From: Polynucleobacter sp. JS-JIR-II-50
GTDB taxonomy: Bacteria; Pseudomonadota; Gammaproteobacteria; Burkholderiales; Burkholderiaceae
Assembly (NCBI RefSeq): GCF_018687895.1
Contig: NZ_CP061307.1
Coordinates: 620,001-684,000 of the forward strand
DNA length: 64,000 nucleotides
Reading direction: 5' to 3'
The position numbers and the translations under genes are program-made. Within the stretch, counting starts at the first letter, position 1; the number at the start of each line of letters is the position of its first letter. This document shows, piece after piece, positions 17,012-25,486 of the stretch. Under the pieces are notes generated by a model. That model was not told the DNA's origin. It worked only from the letters and a program-made list of their open reading frames with translations, and did not search any database.

Positions 17012-17062
17012 TTTCTACTTTGCAAATGTGGTCTTAAGGTAAAGTGTATCTAAGTAAATTAA

Positions 17063-18052
17063 ATGCAGCCCTTAATGTACAAGCCCATACAAGTTATCAG
17101 GATATTTTTGCTTATTGCATTTGCGTTTTTGGCGATTAATCCCGCTAAAGCAGCTTATCCTGACAAGCCCATCAAGATCATTATTGGCTTTCCTGCTGGC
17201 GGTCCTCTGGATGCCCATATTCGTCTTTTGGTTGATAGGCTGCAATCTTCTTTGGGGCAAACCGTCATTGTGGATTACAAGGCTGGAGCTGGGGGTGCAG
17301 TTGGCGCTCAGTTTGTAGCGCAATCTCCCGCCGATGGATATACCGTGCTGCTCGCAAATACGGGAACGATGGTCATTAACCCTGCGATTTATACCAAGCC
17401 CCCATACGACACCTTAAAAGATTTTCAGCCTGTTGCCAGAACGGCCCAGCAACCTCTTGCATTAATTGTGAATAAGGATGTTCAGGCAAACACCTTGAAA
17501 GAGTTTGTGGCTTATGCAAAAGCCAATCCGGGAAAGCTGAACTATGGCTCTGCTGGTAATGGCGGAATTTCTCATTTAGTTCCAGAGATGCTTAAAAGTG
17601 AGACCGGAATTTTTATGGTGCACATTCCATTTAAGGGGAGCGCCCCTGCCTTTACTGATTTGATTGCGGGTCATGTGCAATTTATGGCGGAGTCTGTTCC
17701 GCAGGCTGCCAATTACGCCAAACAGGGAAAAGTAAAGGCCTTAGCTGTTAGTAGTGCAAAACGTAATCCCGCTTTGCCTAATGTTCCTACGGTGATTGAA
17801 ACTGGAGTTGCCAATCTGGAGGTTGTTGGGTTTTATGGAATCTTGGCACCTAAAGGAACTCCGCCTGAGGCTGTGAACAAGTTGAGCCAGGCATTTAAGG
17901 AAACACTCGAATCACCAGAGGTCCAGAAAAAAATGATTGATCAGGGTGCCGATCCCGCCTATTTAAACGCCGATCAATTTACTAAGTTTCTTACGGCAGA
18001 AATGCCGCGCTGGGCGAAGGCTGTTAAACAAGCAGGGGCAAAGCTCGACTAA
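17063..18052 (+). CDS. Bug family (TctC-like) periplasmic binding protein
   Basis: The 329-residue protein has a signal peptide ending near N-P-A-K-A-A and the Bug hallmarks YPDKPIKIIIGFPAGGPLDA, A-G-A-G-G-A-V-G-A, A-D-G-Y-T and H-I-P-F-K-G-S-A-P-A. Bug proteins capture carboxylates or other small organic acids for tripartite tricarboxylate transporters; no TctA/TctB gene is seen here. Methionine at 17075 is an alternative start. The next gene, truncated haemoglobin, is convergent. Confidence 0.9.
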   Translation: MQPLMYKPIQVIRIFLLIAFAFLAINPAKAAYPDKPIKIIIGFPAGGPLDAHIRLLVDRLQSSLGQTVIVDYKAGAGGAVGAQFVAQSPADGYTVLLANTGTMVINPAIYTKPPYDTLKDFQPVARTAQQPLALIVNKDVQANTLKEFVAYAKANPGKLNYGSAGNGGISHLVPEMLKSETGIFMVHIPFKGSAPAFTDLIAGHVQFMAESVPQAANYAKQGKVKALAVSSAKRNPALPNVPTVIETGVANLEVVGFYGILAPKGTPPEAVNKLSQAFKETLESPEVQKKMIDQGADPAYLNADQFTKFLTAEMPRWAKAVKQAGAKLD

Positions 18053-18060
18053 TCGAATAA

Positions 18061-18450
18061 TTAGTTGGGTTGATTTCTCATCCAGTCGGCAGTATTGAAA
18101 AAAGATTCTTCTAATTGCTTGGCAGCGTTGCCGTCAATCCCGCAATCTTCCATGGCCTTATACATGCAAGCAAGCCATTGATCTCGCTCTTTTAGGCCAA
18201 TCTTGAATGGCAAATGTCGAGCCCTTAGCATTGGGTGGCCATATTTAGGTGAGTAGATATCAGGACCACCCATCCAGCCGGTGAGGAAGAACTTGAGTTT
18301 TTCCCTAGAGCCGGAAAGGTCCTGAGGGTGCATGGACCTTAGATCCTCAAAATGGGGTTCTAGAGCCATTAAATCGTAAAAACGATCTACTAATGCGTCA
18401 ATTTGGTCTATACCGCCTATAGACTCATAAATGGTTATTTTTTCACTCAT
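18061..18450 (-). CDS. Group II truncated haemoglobin
   Basis: The 129-residue protein has the 2/2 haemoglobin features of group II (trHbO): B10 tyrosine Y25 in F-Y-D-L-M, proximal F8 histidine H79 in R-A-R-H-L-P-F and G8 tryptophan W92 in R-D-Q-W-L-A-C-M. Such proteins bind oxygen or nitric oxide and some have peroxidase activity. It stands alone between two plus-strand genes. Confidence 0.9.
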   Translation of the reverse strand: MSEKITIYESIGGIDQIDALVDRFYDLMALEPHFEDLRSMHPQDLSGSREKLKFFLTGWMGGPDIYSPKYGHPMLRARHLPFKIGLKERDQWLACMYKAMEDCGIDGNAAKQLEESFFNTADWMRNQPN

Positions 18451-18554
18451 CTTGTCATTTTAATGCGGTAAATTCGGGGAATTGGCAGTTCGTCTATTTC
18501 GGTATAGAGTTAAATGCTAAAGCTTTATTAACCCTTGTTTATAGGAGCGTAAAA

Positions 18555-19082
18555 ATGGATGCAAAAGAACTTCAAAAATGGCAGCGTGAAAAAGCAAAAG
18601 AATTATTTGATTACTCACATACTTTGCTTGAGGCAGCAAAAAAATTAAGTGAGCATCATATGGCTGAGATTGAGTGGGGCATGAAAAATGCCCTCGATAG
18701 CGCCAAGTCAGCTGCTAAGAACGATTTAGCTAAATTAAAAGACTTGCAGGAAGAAGCTGCAAAAGAAACTGCGAAACGTGCAGCCGCATATCAAAAGAAG
18801 GTAAAAGCAGTTTTAAAAGATCTCGGCGAAGGTGCTGCTGATGAAACTGAGAAGCATCTTGAAAAGGTTCGTAGCTCTTTGGTAACTTGGCTTGAGGATG
18901 CTGAAAATAAAATGCCAGCACATGCTGACAAGCTATCAAAGGTAGTTCATGAGATGTCAACGACAGGGCAAAACATGTTCAAAGAAGGGCGTCGTATTGT
19001 TAACCAAGTAGCCGAGACTGCTGAAAAGAATATTGATGACCTGGTTAAAAAATCTGGTGGCAAGAAGAGGGCTGATGAATAG
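18555..19082 (+). CDS. Phasin-like coiled-coil protein
   Basis: The 175-residue protein is almost wholly helical with heptad patterns and is rich in Ala, Lys and Glu, with no signal peptide. The N-terminal W-Q-R-E-K-A-K-E-L-F-D-Y and the later amphipathic helices resemble phasins, which coat polyhydroxyalkanoate granules. No PHA synthase is in the window. TAGGAG lies upstream of the ATG and a strong terminator follows, as for a well-expressed single gene. Another amphipathic coiled-coil role is possible. Confidence 0.6.
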   Translation: MDAKELQKWQREKAKELFDYSHTLLEAAKKLSEHHMAEIEWGMKNALDSAKSAAKNDLAKLKDLQEEAAKETAKRAAAYQKKVKAVLKDLGEGAADETEKHLEKVRSSLVTWLEDAENKMPAHADKLSKVVHEMSTTGQNMFKEGRRIVNQVAETAEKNIDDLVKKSGGKKRADE

Positions 19083-19106
19083 ACCTGATTAGACTAGGCT
19101 AAAACC

Positions 19107-19136
19107 AAACCGCCTCAGAACTGGGGCGGTTTTTTA
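19107..19136 (+). terminator. Terminator after the phasin-like gene
   Basis: AAACCGCC (19107-19114) pairs with GGCGGTTT (19125-19132), followed by a T run reaching 19135. It abuts the convergent Trp-rich gene stop. Confidence 0.88.
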
Positions 19137-19355
19137 TTTCCAGCCTTGTAGCCATAGCTCGCTATTGGTGAGGTCACGCCAAGCAATTTGCGTAGTTTGC
19201 TTCGAGTAGATCGCCTCAATTTCGACGAACTCAATTTTCTCGTTTGGCGGTTCTGGCAGAATTACTTTGCTCACCAAGAAATGCTTTTGCTTGGCAATCG
19301 GCTTAACTGCTGTCCATTTAGTAAGGAGTAATTTCTTGGGGCTAAGTCGATTCAT
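19134..19355 (-). CDS. TIGR02450-like small Trp-rich protein
   Basis: The 73-residue protein reads MNRLSPKKLLLTKWTAV at the start and ends L-W-L-Q-G-W-K, with KHFLVSKVI and I-A-W-R-D-L between, matching from memory the small tryptophan-rich family TIGR02450. The function is unknown. I place the start at ATG 19355; the frame is open upstream into the preceding lipoprotein gene, but that extension is not family-like. Confidence 0.75.
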   Translation of the reverse strand: MNRLSPKKLLLTKWTAVKPIAKQKHFLVSKVILPEPPNEKIEFVEIEAIYSKQTTQIAWRDLTNSELWLQGWK

Positions 19356-19377
19356 CAGCAATGCATTCCCATTCTTT

Positions 19378-19695
19378 TTATAAGGCAGTGCACTGGAATT
19401 CTTGACCATTGATCAAAAGCAATCCTGAGGAGGGAGAAAATATGGTCTTCGATTGATTGGTTTGACCTGAGCATTTTTCATCAAAGTAGCTTTGGGTGCC
19501 CAAACTACCGCAATAATCCAGCTTCGCCTCCTTAAATTCCATTTGAGCCTTTCGCAGCACCATGGAAATCTTGGGTTCAGAAGGGGAGTTACAGCTCCAT
19601 GTGGTATAGACCTCTCGTTCGCAGGCGCTTAGCCCGAGAAGGATCGTAAGCCAGACAACTGGGCGAATTTGGGGAGGGATTCTCAAGGGCTGCAC
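19378..19695 (-). CDS. Hypothetical small lipoprotein
   Basis: The 105-residue product has a basic N-terminus, one hydrophobic stretch and a lipobox L-S-A-C (V-V-W-L-T-I-L-L-G-L-S-A-C), so it is predicted to be lipid-anchored. The mature part has several further cysteines (C in TWSCN, DYCGS, EKCSG and EFQCT) that could form two disulfides. No family is recognised. It ends 22 bases before the Trp-rich gene on the same strand. Confidence 0.6.
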   Translation of the reverse strand: MQPLRIPPQIRPVVWLTILLGLSACEREVYTTWSCNSPSEPKISMVLRKAQMEFKEAKLDYCGSLGTQSYFDEKCSGQTNQSKTIFSPSSGLLLINGQEFQCTAL

Positions 19696-19829
19696 CCCTA
19701 GAGGATAGCGATATTTCCAAAATTTGGCCTAAGAAACGGGTTTGGTATTAATATTTACGGCAGATTGTTTAATAAACAACGAATAAGTCTTAATAAGACA
19801 TTTAAAACAAAAATATTGAAGGAGACGCT

Positions 19830-20879
19830 GTGGATACAAATCGGAGAGATGCGCTTAAATTGGGTGCATCTGCTGCTATGAGCGGTATGTTTATTTCTAA
19901 TGCAATTGCTGCTACTGATGGTCAGCCGCCGATTGTGGTTGAGCCATTGACTGGTAAAGCGGGCCTTAGAATTGCCAACTATTTACCTAAAATGGGCGCT
20001 ACCTCAAGATTGGGTTTGGTTACCAATGACGGTATGGTGATTGATATCCCCGCAGAAGCGGCTCGTCAAAAAGTACAGCTCTCGTTCGATCCTACTTCCA
20101 TGATTTCATTAGCCGCTTCTGGCAACAAAGGCTTGCTGGAGTTGGCAACATTGTTTAAAGGTCGTGGAAGTAATTTAGCGAATGTGAATAATGTGATTTT
20201 GTTATCGCCTATCCCTAAGCCACAAAGCAATATTTATTGCGTGGGCTGGAATTACCTGGACCATTTTGAAGAGGGTCTCAAGCATCGTGCCGACACTGCA
20301 GTGAAGGAGTATCCAAAGGTTCCCGTGCTCTTTACTAAAGGCACGCAAACCATGAATGGCCCGTTCGACAATATTCCTTATGACGGCAGCTACTCAACCA
20401 TGATCGACTGGGAGGCTGAGCTGGCGGTAGTCATTGGCAAAAAGGGTAAGAATATCTCTGAAGAGAATGCCATGGACTATGTGTTTGGCTATTCAGCTTA
20501 TAACGACACAACTGCTCGTGATGTTCAACAAAAGCGTCACTCTGGTCAGTGGTTCAAGGGTAAGAGTTTAGATGGTCATGGTCCAATGGGCCCATGGGTA
20601 GTGACTGCCGGCGGCGTCAATTTAGATGACACACGCATTATCTGTCGTGTAAATGGTGTTGAGAAACAAAACGCCAGTTACAAGCAGATGTACTTCAAGA
20701 TTCCGGTCATTATTTCTGAGTTGTCACGTAGTCTTACTTTGTTGCCTGGCGACATCATCGCGACTGGCACACCATCTGGGGTTGGCGCAGGCAGAACTCC
20801 TCAGGAGTTTATGAAGCCAGGTGATGTGATGGAAACAAACATCACTGGCATCGGCATCATCCGCAATAAGATTGTTTAA
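19830..20879 (+). CDS. Tat-exported fumarylacetoacetate hydrolase-family protein
   Basis: The 349-residue protein begins MDTNRRDALKLGASAAM, a twin-arginine signal with cleavage near A-I-A-A. The FAH domain follows (about 130-349): YCVGWNYLDHFEEG, the metal-binding D-W-E-A-E-L-A-V-V-I-G-K and G-Y-S-A-Y-N-D-T-T-A-R-D. Family members hydrolyse or decarboxylate diketo acids using Mg2+ and are normally cytosolic, so a Tat signal is unusual. The start is GTG with AAGGAG upstream. A second Tat-type homologue is at 38926. Confidence 0.83.
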   Translation: MDTNRRDALKLGASAAMSGMFISNAIAATDGQPPIVVEPLTGKAGLRIANYLPKMGATSRLGLVTNDGMVIDIPAEAARQKVQLSFDPTSMISLAASGNKGLLELATLFKGRGSNLANVNNVILLSPIPKPQSNIYCVGWNYLDHFEEGLKHRADTAVKEYPKVPVLFTKGTQTMNGPFDNIPYDGSYSTMIDWEAELAVVIGKKGKNISEENAMDYVFGYSAYNDTTARDVQQKRHSGQWFKGKSLDGHGPMGPWVVTAGGVNLDDTRIICRVNGVEKQNASYKQMYFKIPVIISELSRSLTLLPGDIIATGTPSGVGAGRTPQEFMKPGDVMETNITGIGIIRNKIV

Positions 20880-20918
20880 CTGATTAACTCAGTAAGCTTT
20901 TAGAACAACAGCAAGGAC

Positions 20919-22508
20919 TTAGAGTACCCAGAAGTGATGGGTTCCGTCCTTGCCCAGTTGTTCCACTAAACCAAACTCCCAATCAAGATATGCCTGCATC
21001 GCTGCAGGATCTACGCTAGTACCTTCATAGGGGCGCTTATAGCGATCCAGAGGAGGCGAGGCTAAATGGCTCGGACCTTTTTCTAAATTCATTCCTGCCT
21101 TTATCCAAGAGGCATTACCGCCTTCTAAAACGAGTACCTCGGCTTTAGTCAAAGCTTGCACTTCCTGAGCGGCAAAAAGACTTAATTCAGCCGGTGTGCT
21201 GGTAATGACATAGCGATCTACCTGAGGAATTTTTTTCATTGCTTCTGCCAGTTGTGATCGAAGGGCATACCAACTTCCAGGGATATGTCCTTTAACGTAG
21301 TTAGCATGGGTGCTGAAATCAATGGCAATCGTATTGCTATCACTCTTAAGCCAGTTAGAAACGGACGCGGCATCTACGCTTTCAATTGTTGGAAGAGCGG
21401 GTAGGGGCGCCTTCCAAATACCTTTTTCTGTGAGATCGGAGGTATTGACTCCATCAAGAACATAGATATCCCAAGCCATTTGCGCCAACCAAGATGCGGG
21501 CATATTGGCGCGTACTCCACCACCACTGGGGTCTACCAAAACTACCCGTGCACCACGAACCGGGGCAACCATCTCCGTTTCTTGTACAAGCTGCCCTCCT
21601 GGCACTGATCTAAAGCCAGGTAGATGACCTGCTTCATACTCTTCGGGAGTGCGCGTATCAAAGAAGTAAGTAGTTCGATCAGATTGTGCTTTCCATGTCT
21701 GTACATCGCCCAGGCTAGCGCGCTTAACGCCGGCTCGATCAGCAACACTGCGGGCGCGGACTGCCGCTTCATTTCTTGTGTCCTCACTCACTTCCTGAAA
21801 CTTTCTGCTTTGCCCCTTATCCAAGTCTTGGCCAGCAAGTGTCCAGCCAATTGTGCCGTTACGTAGCGCATTGACTTCGTTTGGTATGCCAGCATTAATC
21901 AGTGACTGCGTGCCAATAATGCTGCGAGTTCTGCCTGCGCAGTTCACAATGATCTTCGTCTTTGGGTTGGGTGCTAACTCTGGAAGGCGCAGAACCAGCT
22001 CTGCGCCCGGAACACTAATACCCGTCGGAATACTCATCGTGTTGTATTCATCAAAGCGGCGCACATCAACAACAACGACATCTTCTTTGTTATCGATTAA
22101 TTGTTTGACTTCTTGCGCTGATAAAGAGGGGGTATGGGCCTTGGATTCTACAAGCTCACCAAATGATTTACTGGGAACATTCACATCTTTAAATACTTCA
22201 CCGCCAGCTGCTTTCCAACCTTGAACGCCTCCCTCGAAAACCGATACATCGGTGTAGCCAAGATTAATTAAGCGTTGCGCAGCTAATTGAGCAAAACCTT
22301 CGCCATCATCCAAGGTGACGATAGGTGTATTTTTCTTTGGCAACTTTGCATAAGCATCAATCTCTACTCTGGAAAGAGGCAGGTTTGCGGCAAAGAGGGG
22401 ATGCTCATGCGCATGAGGATCTTCCTCGCGGACATCTAAAAATGCAATTTCTTCTTTGTTGAGAAGTTTATTGCGAACGAATGAATGATTTTTGGTTTTA
22501 ATGGTCAT
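20919..22508 (-). CDS. Four-domain rhodanese-like protein
   Basis: The 529-residue cytosolic protein contains four rhodanese modules at about 10-105, 128-230, 262-362 and 372-480. Only the second keeps a catalytic cysteine, C190 in I-V-N-C-A-G-R-T-R-S; the equivalent loops in the other three lack it. Rhodanese domains transfer sulfane sulfur from thiosulfate or persulfides. Multi-domain forms with one active site suggest a scaffold or internal regulation. The gene precedes a Bug gene in the reverse direction of transcription (Bug first, 35 bases apart), so the two may be cotranscribed. Confidence 0.85.
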   Translation of the reverse strand: MTIKTKNHSFVRNKLLNKEEIAFLDVREEDPHAHEHPLFAANLPLSRVEIDAYAKLPKKNTPIVTLDDGEGFAQLAAQRLINLGYTDVSVFEGGVQGWKAAGGEVFKDVNVPSKSFGELVESKAHTPSLSAQEVKQLIDNKEDVVVVDVRRFDEYNTMSIPTGISVPGAELVLRLPELAPNPKTKIIVNCAGRTRSIIGTQSLINAGIPNEVNALRNGTIGWTLAGQDLDKGQSRKFQEVSEDTRNEAAVRARSVADRAGVKRASLGDVQTWKAQSDRTTYFFDTRTPEEYEAGHLPGFRSVPGGQLVQETEMVAPVRGARVVLVDPSGGGVRANMPASWLAQMAWDIYVLDGVNTSDLTEKGIWKAPLPALPTIESVDAASVSNWLKSDSNTIAIDFSTHANYVKGHIPGSWYALRSQLAEAMKKIPQVDRYVITSTPAELSLFAAQEVQALTKAEVLVLEGGNASWIKAGMNLEKGPSHLASPPLDRYKRPYEGTSVDPAAMQAYLDWEFGLVEQLGKDGTHHFWVL

Positions 22509-22543
22509 ACTGTCTCTTGTATTTTTAATTGAATAATTGTCTT

Positions 22544-23518
22544 TTAGTCTAGCTTAGCACCGGATTTCTTGACTACCTCGCCCCAGCGCACGACTTCTTG
22601 GTTGATAAAGGTGGTCAGTTCGGGGCGTGTCATTTTGGGTACGCTTGCGCCCATAGCTGCCCAGCGCTCCTTGATATCGGGTGAAGCAAGGGCTATCTGC
22701 GTTTCGGCGCTCATTTTGTCGACAATGTCTTTGGGTGTTCCCTTGATTGCCCACAGAGCGTACCAACTAGATACGATGAAATTAGAGATTCCTAACTCTT
22801 GAGCAGTTGGCACGTTTGGAAATGCATCCACTCTTTTGGAAGTTGCAACCGCAACTGCAATGAGTTGGCCATTTTTAATAAACGGTGCTGCACCTGCTAA
22901 GGTATCAAACATCATATCCACTTGACCTGCAACAAGGTCTTGAAGGGCCGGTCCTGTTCCACGATAAGGAATATGGGTAATAAACAATTTATTCTGTAAC
23001 TTAAATAGTTCGCCTGTTAAATGCTGCGAAGTCCCATTGCCTGTAGAGGCGTAGTTATATTTTCCTGGATGCTTACGAATCTCTTCCATGATGGATTTCA
23101 GATCGTTCTTTGGAAACTTGTTTGGATTTACAACAATGACGTGAGGGACGCTAGCAACCATTGCGACGGGCTCAAAATCCTTGGTGATGTCATATGAGAG
23201 ATTTGTGTACATACTTGGGGCAATGGAGTGATGCACTGCACCAAGAAGCCAGGTATAGCCATCTGGCGCCATTTTTGCTGCAACTGCAGCACCCAGGGTT
23301 CCCCCTGCGCCACCTCGGTTATCAACCACGATGGCGTCATTTAGTTGGGTTGAAAGCTGCTTTGCCAAGGGGCGCCCAAAGGCGTCCACAGCACCGCCTG
23401 GGGGAAAGGGATTAATAAAGGTAATCGGCTTGTTGGGGGTCGGCCAAGAGCTTGTTTGGGCATTGGCGGACAGTCCAATGAGGGCGCCAACCAGTATTGC
23501 CAGGGTATATCTGAACAT
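22544..23518 (-). CDS. Bug family (TctC-like) periplasmic binding protein
   Basis: The 324-residue protein has a signal peptide ending near S-A-N-A-Q and Bug motifs KPITFINPFPPGGAVDAFGR, R-G-G-A-G-G-T-L-G-A, P-D-G-Y-T-W and T-H-I-P-Y-R-G-T-G-P-A. No membrane subunit of a tripartite tricarboxylate transporter is nearby. It lies 35 bases upstream of the rhodanese gene on the same strand, which suggests the ligand may be linked to sulfur compounds, a weak inference. Confidence 0.9.
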   Translation of the reverse strand: MFRYTLAILVGALIGLSANAQTSSWPTPNKPITFINPFPPGGAVDAFGRPLAKQLSTQLNDAIVVDNRGGAGGTLGAAVAAKMAPDGYTWLLGAVHHSIAPSMYTNLSYDITKDFEPVAMVASVPHVIVVNPNKFPKNDLKSIMEEIRKHPGKYNYASTGNGTSQHLTGELFKLQNKLFITHIPYRGTGPALQDLVAGQVDMMFDTLAGAAPFIKNGQLIAVAVATSKRVDAFPNVPTAQELGISNFIVSSWYALWAIKGTPKDIVDKMSAETQIALASPDIKERWAAMGASVPKMTRPELTTFINQEVVRWGEVVKKSGAKLD

Positions 23519-23539
23519 TTTGGAGTCTCCAGTTTATTT

Positions 23540-23588
23540 ATAAGAGTTATGGAGCTATTTTGGCTGAAGCCGCCGATATAAGAGTTAT
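23540..23588. repeat. Direct repeat in the Bug / histone-like intergenic region
   Basis: ATAAGAGTTAT occurs at 23540-23550 and again at 23578-23588 on the same strand, 38 bases apart start to start, between the divergent Bug and small-protein genes. It could be a pair of regulator sites or chance in AT-rich DNA. Confidence 0.4.
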
Positions 23589-23679
23589 CCCTGATTTAGG
23601 GGGCGATTTTCTATGGTTTTTATGGGGATATACTGATCCGGCTGTCAGTATGAATATTCATTTGTTAATAGGAGACGAG

Positions 23680-23868
23680 ATGTCACAACACGATACATTG
23701 TTGGCTGCTTTTGAAACATACAAAGCTGAAAACGAAAAATTTATTGAAAAAGGTATTAAGGCATCTGCTGCTCGCGCACGTAAGGCCTTGCAAGAAATCG
23801 CTGGCGCCTGCAAAGAGCGTCGTAAAGAAATCACTGCTGCTAAAGAGGCAATGGAAGCTAAGAAGTAA
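23680..23868 (+). CDS. Small basic helical protein resembling histone H1-like Hc1
   Basis: The 62-residue product starts MSQHDTLLAAFETYKAENEK and continues with K-A-S-A-A-R-A-R-K-A-L-Q-E-I and C-K-E-R-R-K-E-I. The arrangement (acidic/helical start, then A-A-x-R-x-R and repeated Lys/Arg helices) resembles the N-terminal half of chlamydial Hc1-type histone-like proteins, but it lacks their Lys/Ala/Pro tail. ATG 23680 is chosen because AGGAG lies just upstream; a strong terminator follows. A nucleic acid-binding role is an inference. Confidence 0.6.
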   Translation: MSQHDTLLAAFETYKAENEKFIEKGIKASAARARKALQEIAGACKERRKEITAAKEAMEAKK

Positions 23869-23890
23869 TTCTCACTCCAGACTGATTGAT

Positions 23891-23920
23891 AAGCCTAGCT
23901 TTTACGAGCTAGGCTTTTTT
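23891..23920 (+). terminator. Terminator after the Hc1-like gene
   Basis: AAGCCTAGCT (23891-23900) pairs perfectly with AGCTAGGCTT (23907-23916), followed by a T run to 23920. Confidence 0.9.
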
Positions 23921-23948
23921 ATTGGTTGGATACGAAGTTAAGAGATCT

Positions 23949-24242
23949 TTAGATGACAACACTAAACAAGGTTAATTTCATTGCCTTGCTACGAACAGGA
24001 ACTAGCATTTGATATTCGGGGCTGTTGGCCCAAGCATGAGCATCTTCCTCTTGGGGAAACTCGAGCTCCACAAAAGATCTGAAGGACGCAATTCCTAATT
24101 CATTCCAGAACAGCTCTGCAACTGAGCCACGGTTCTTGATAGAGCCCTTGTAGAGCTCAACCGTTTGCCCAACTTGAGAGCGATATTGTTCAAAAGCGCT
24201 TTGATCCATCAACTCCATCAGCCCAATGACCTTTACCATCAT
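23949..24242 (-). CDS. DUF1330-like small protein
   Basis: The 97-residue protein has a ferredoxin-like (dimeric alpha/beta barrel) pattern: start V-K-V-I-G-L-M-E-L, then D-Q-S-A-F-E-Q-Y-R-S-Q-V, and F-R-S-F-V-E-L-E-F-P with W-A-N-S-P-E-Y-Q, the typical DUF1330 order. No catalytic role is known. Starts at ATG 24242 or 24239 after an AAGGGGG stretch. Confidence 0.7.
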   Translation of the reverse strand: MMVKVIGLMELMDQSAFEQYRSQVGQTVELYKGSIKNRGSVAELFWNELGIASFRSFVELEFPQEEDAHAWANSPEYQMLVPVRSKAMKLTLFSVVI

Positions 24243-24299
24243 GCCCCCTTATATAAATTACCTCATGCTAAGAGAGTATATCCACGCTATAGTTAGACC

Positions 24300-24569
24300 A
24301 TGAATACAGAGCAATTTCAACTACTGCTTGAGCGCGAAGGATTTCCTGAGCCAGTAGAGGTTCAGCAAGCCCCTAACGGAGGGCTTGGTAATCACGAGCA
24401 TCCATTTGAAGTGAGGGCGCTAGTAATTGAAGGCAATATCGATATCGTCATACATAGGGAGAGCAGGACCTATAAGGCTGGCGATGTATTTGAGCTAGGA
24501 TTTAAAGAGGTGCATTCTGAGTCCTATGGGCCTGAGGGCGTCAAATATCTCGCCTCTAGAAAACAATAA
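24300..24569 (+). CDS. Small cupin-fold protein
   Basis: The 89-residue protein has the single cupin layout: N-H-E-H-P-F-E-V (metal-ligand-like G-x-x-H-x-H-x-x-x-E motif region), then Y-K-A-G-D-V-F-E and V-H-S-E. Small cupins of this sort bind a metal or small ligand. It is 25 bases upstream of the 3-hydroxyisobutyrate dehydrogenase-like gene and probably shares its transcript. Confidence 0.65.
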   Translation: MNTEQFQLLLEREGFPEPVEVQQAPNGGLGNHEHPFEVRALVIEGNIDIVIHRESRTYKAGDVFELGFKEVHSESYGPEGVKYLASRKQ

Positions 24570-24594
24570 ACAATATTCAGAAATTAAGGGCGAT

Positions 24595-25473
24595 ATGAAA
24601 ATCGGATTTATTGGGCTTGGCAATATGGGCTTACCAATGGCCCTGAACTTATTAAAAGCAGGGCATCAAGTTACAGGCTTCGATTTAGTAAAAAGTCAGA
24701 TTGATGCCTTTGCGGCTGCAGGGGGTAGCGTTTCACCAAATGCAAACGACACCACAAAAGATGCCGATGTTTTGATCAGCATGCTACCCGCCTCTCGTCA
24801 TGTGGAGGGCTTGTATCTTGGTGATGCCGGTTTGTTGGCAAGCGCGAACCCTAAAACATTGCTTATTGATTGCTCAACGATTTCACCAAAGGTGGCGCAG
24901 GCCGTTGCTGCCGCCGCTAAAGCCAAAGGCTTTGCTATGGTTGATGCGCCAGTCTCAGGTGGAACGGCGGGAGCGCAAGCGGGCACCTTAACATTTATGG
25001 TCGGCGGCGAAACAAGTGCTGTTGAGTGCGCACGTCCTTTGTTGGAGATGATGGGCAAGAACATCTTTCACGCTGGGGGCAATGGAGCGGGGCAGACGGT
25101 CAAAGTCTGTAACAACATGCTCTTAGGTATTCAGATGTTGGGGACAAGTGAGGCGCTACGCTTAGGCATCGCCAATGGCATGGACCCTAAAGTTTTGTCT
25201 GACATTATGTCTAAGAGTTCGGGCCGCAACTGGGCTTTGGAGTTATATAACCCATGTCCAGGTGTCATGGAAAACGTGCCCTCCTCAAAAAGTTACGCTG
25301 GTGGTTTTGGCGTTGATCTCATGCTCAAAGACATGGGGCTGGCAGTTGAGAATGCACAAGATCTAGATGCTAGTGTTCCCCTTGGGAAATTAGCGCAACA
25401 GCTTTATGAGAGTCATAGCAAAGCAGGTAATGGCCAGCTAGATTTCTCAAGCGTATTTAATTTAAAAAAATAA
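24595..25473 (+). CDS. 3-hydroxyisobutyrate dehydrogenase family oxidoreductase
   Basis: The 292-residue beta-hydroxyacid dehydrogenase starts MKIGFIGLGNMGLPMALNLL (NAD(P)-binding), followed by D-A-P-V-S-G-G-T-A-G-A-Q-A-G substrate loop and the catalytic lysine motif G-A-G-Q-T-V-K-V-C-N-N. It oxidises 3-hydroxyisobutyrate in valine degradation or, in close relatives, tartronate semialdehyde. ATG 24595 has AAGGG just upstream and gives the canonical N-terminus; the upstream extension of the frame is in the cupin gene. Confidence 0.87.
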   Translation: MKIGFIGLGNMGLPMALNLLKAGHQVTGFDLVKSQIDAFAAAGGSVSPNANDTTKDADVLISMLPASRHVEGLYLGDAGLLASANPKTLLIDCSTISPKVAQAVAAAAKAKGFAMVDAPVSGGTAGAQAGTLTFMVGGETSAVECARPLLEMMGKNIFHAGGNGAGQTVKVCNNMLLGIQMLGTSEALRLGIANGMDPKVLSDIMSKSSGRNWALELYNPCPGVMENVPSSKSYAGGFGVDLMLKDMGLAVENAQDLDASVPLGKLAQQLYESHSKAGNGQLDFSSVFNLKK

Positions 25474-25486
25474 ATTAAGAGTTGTC

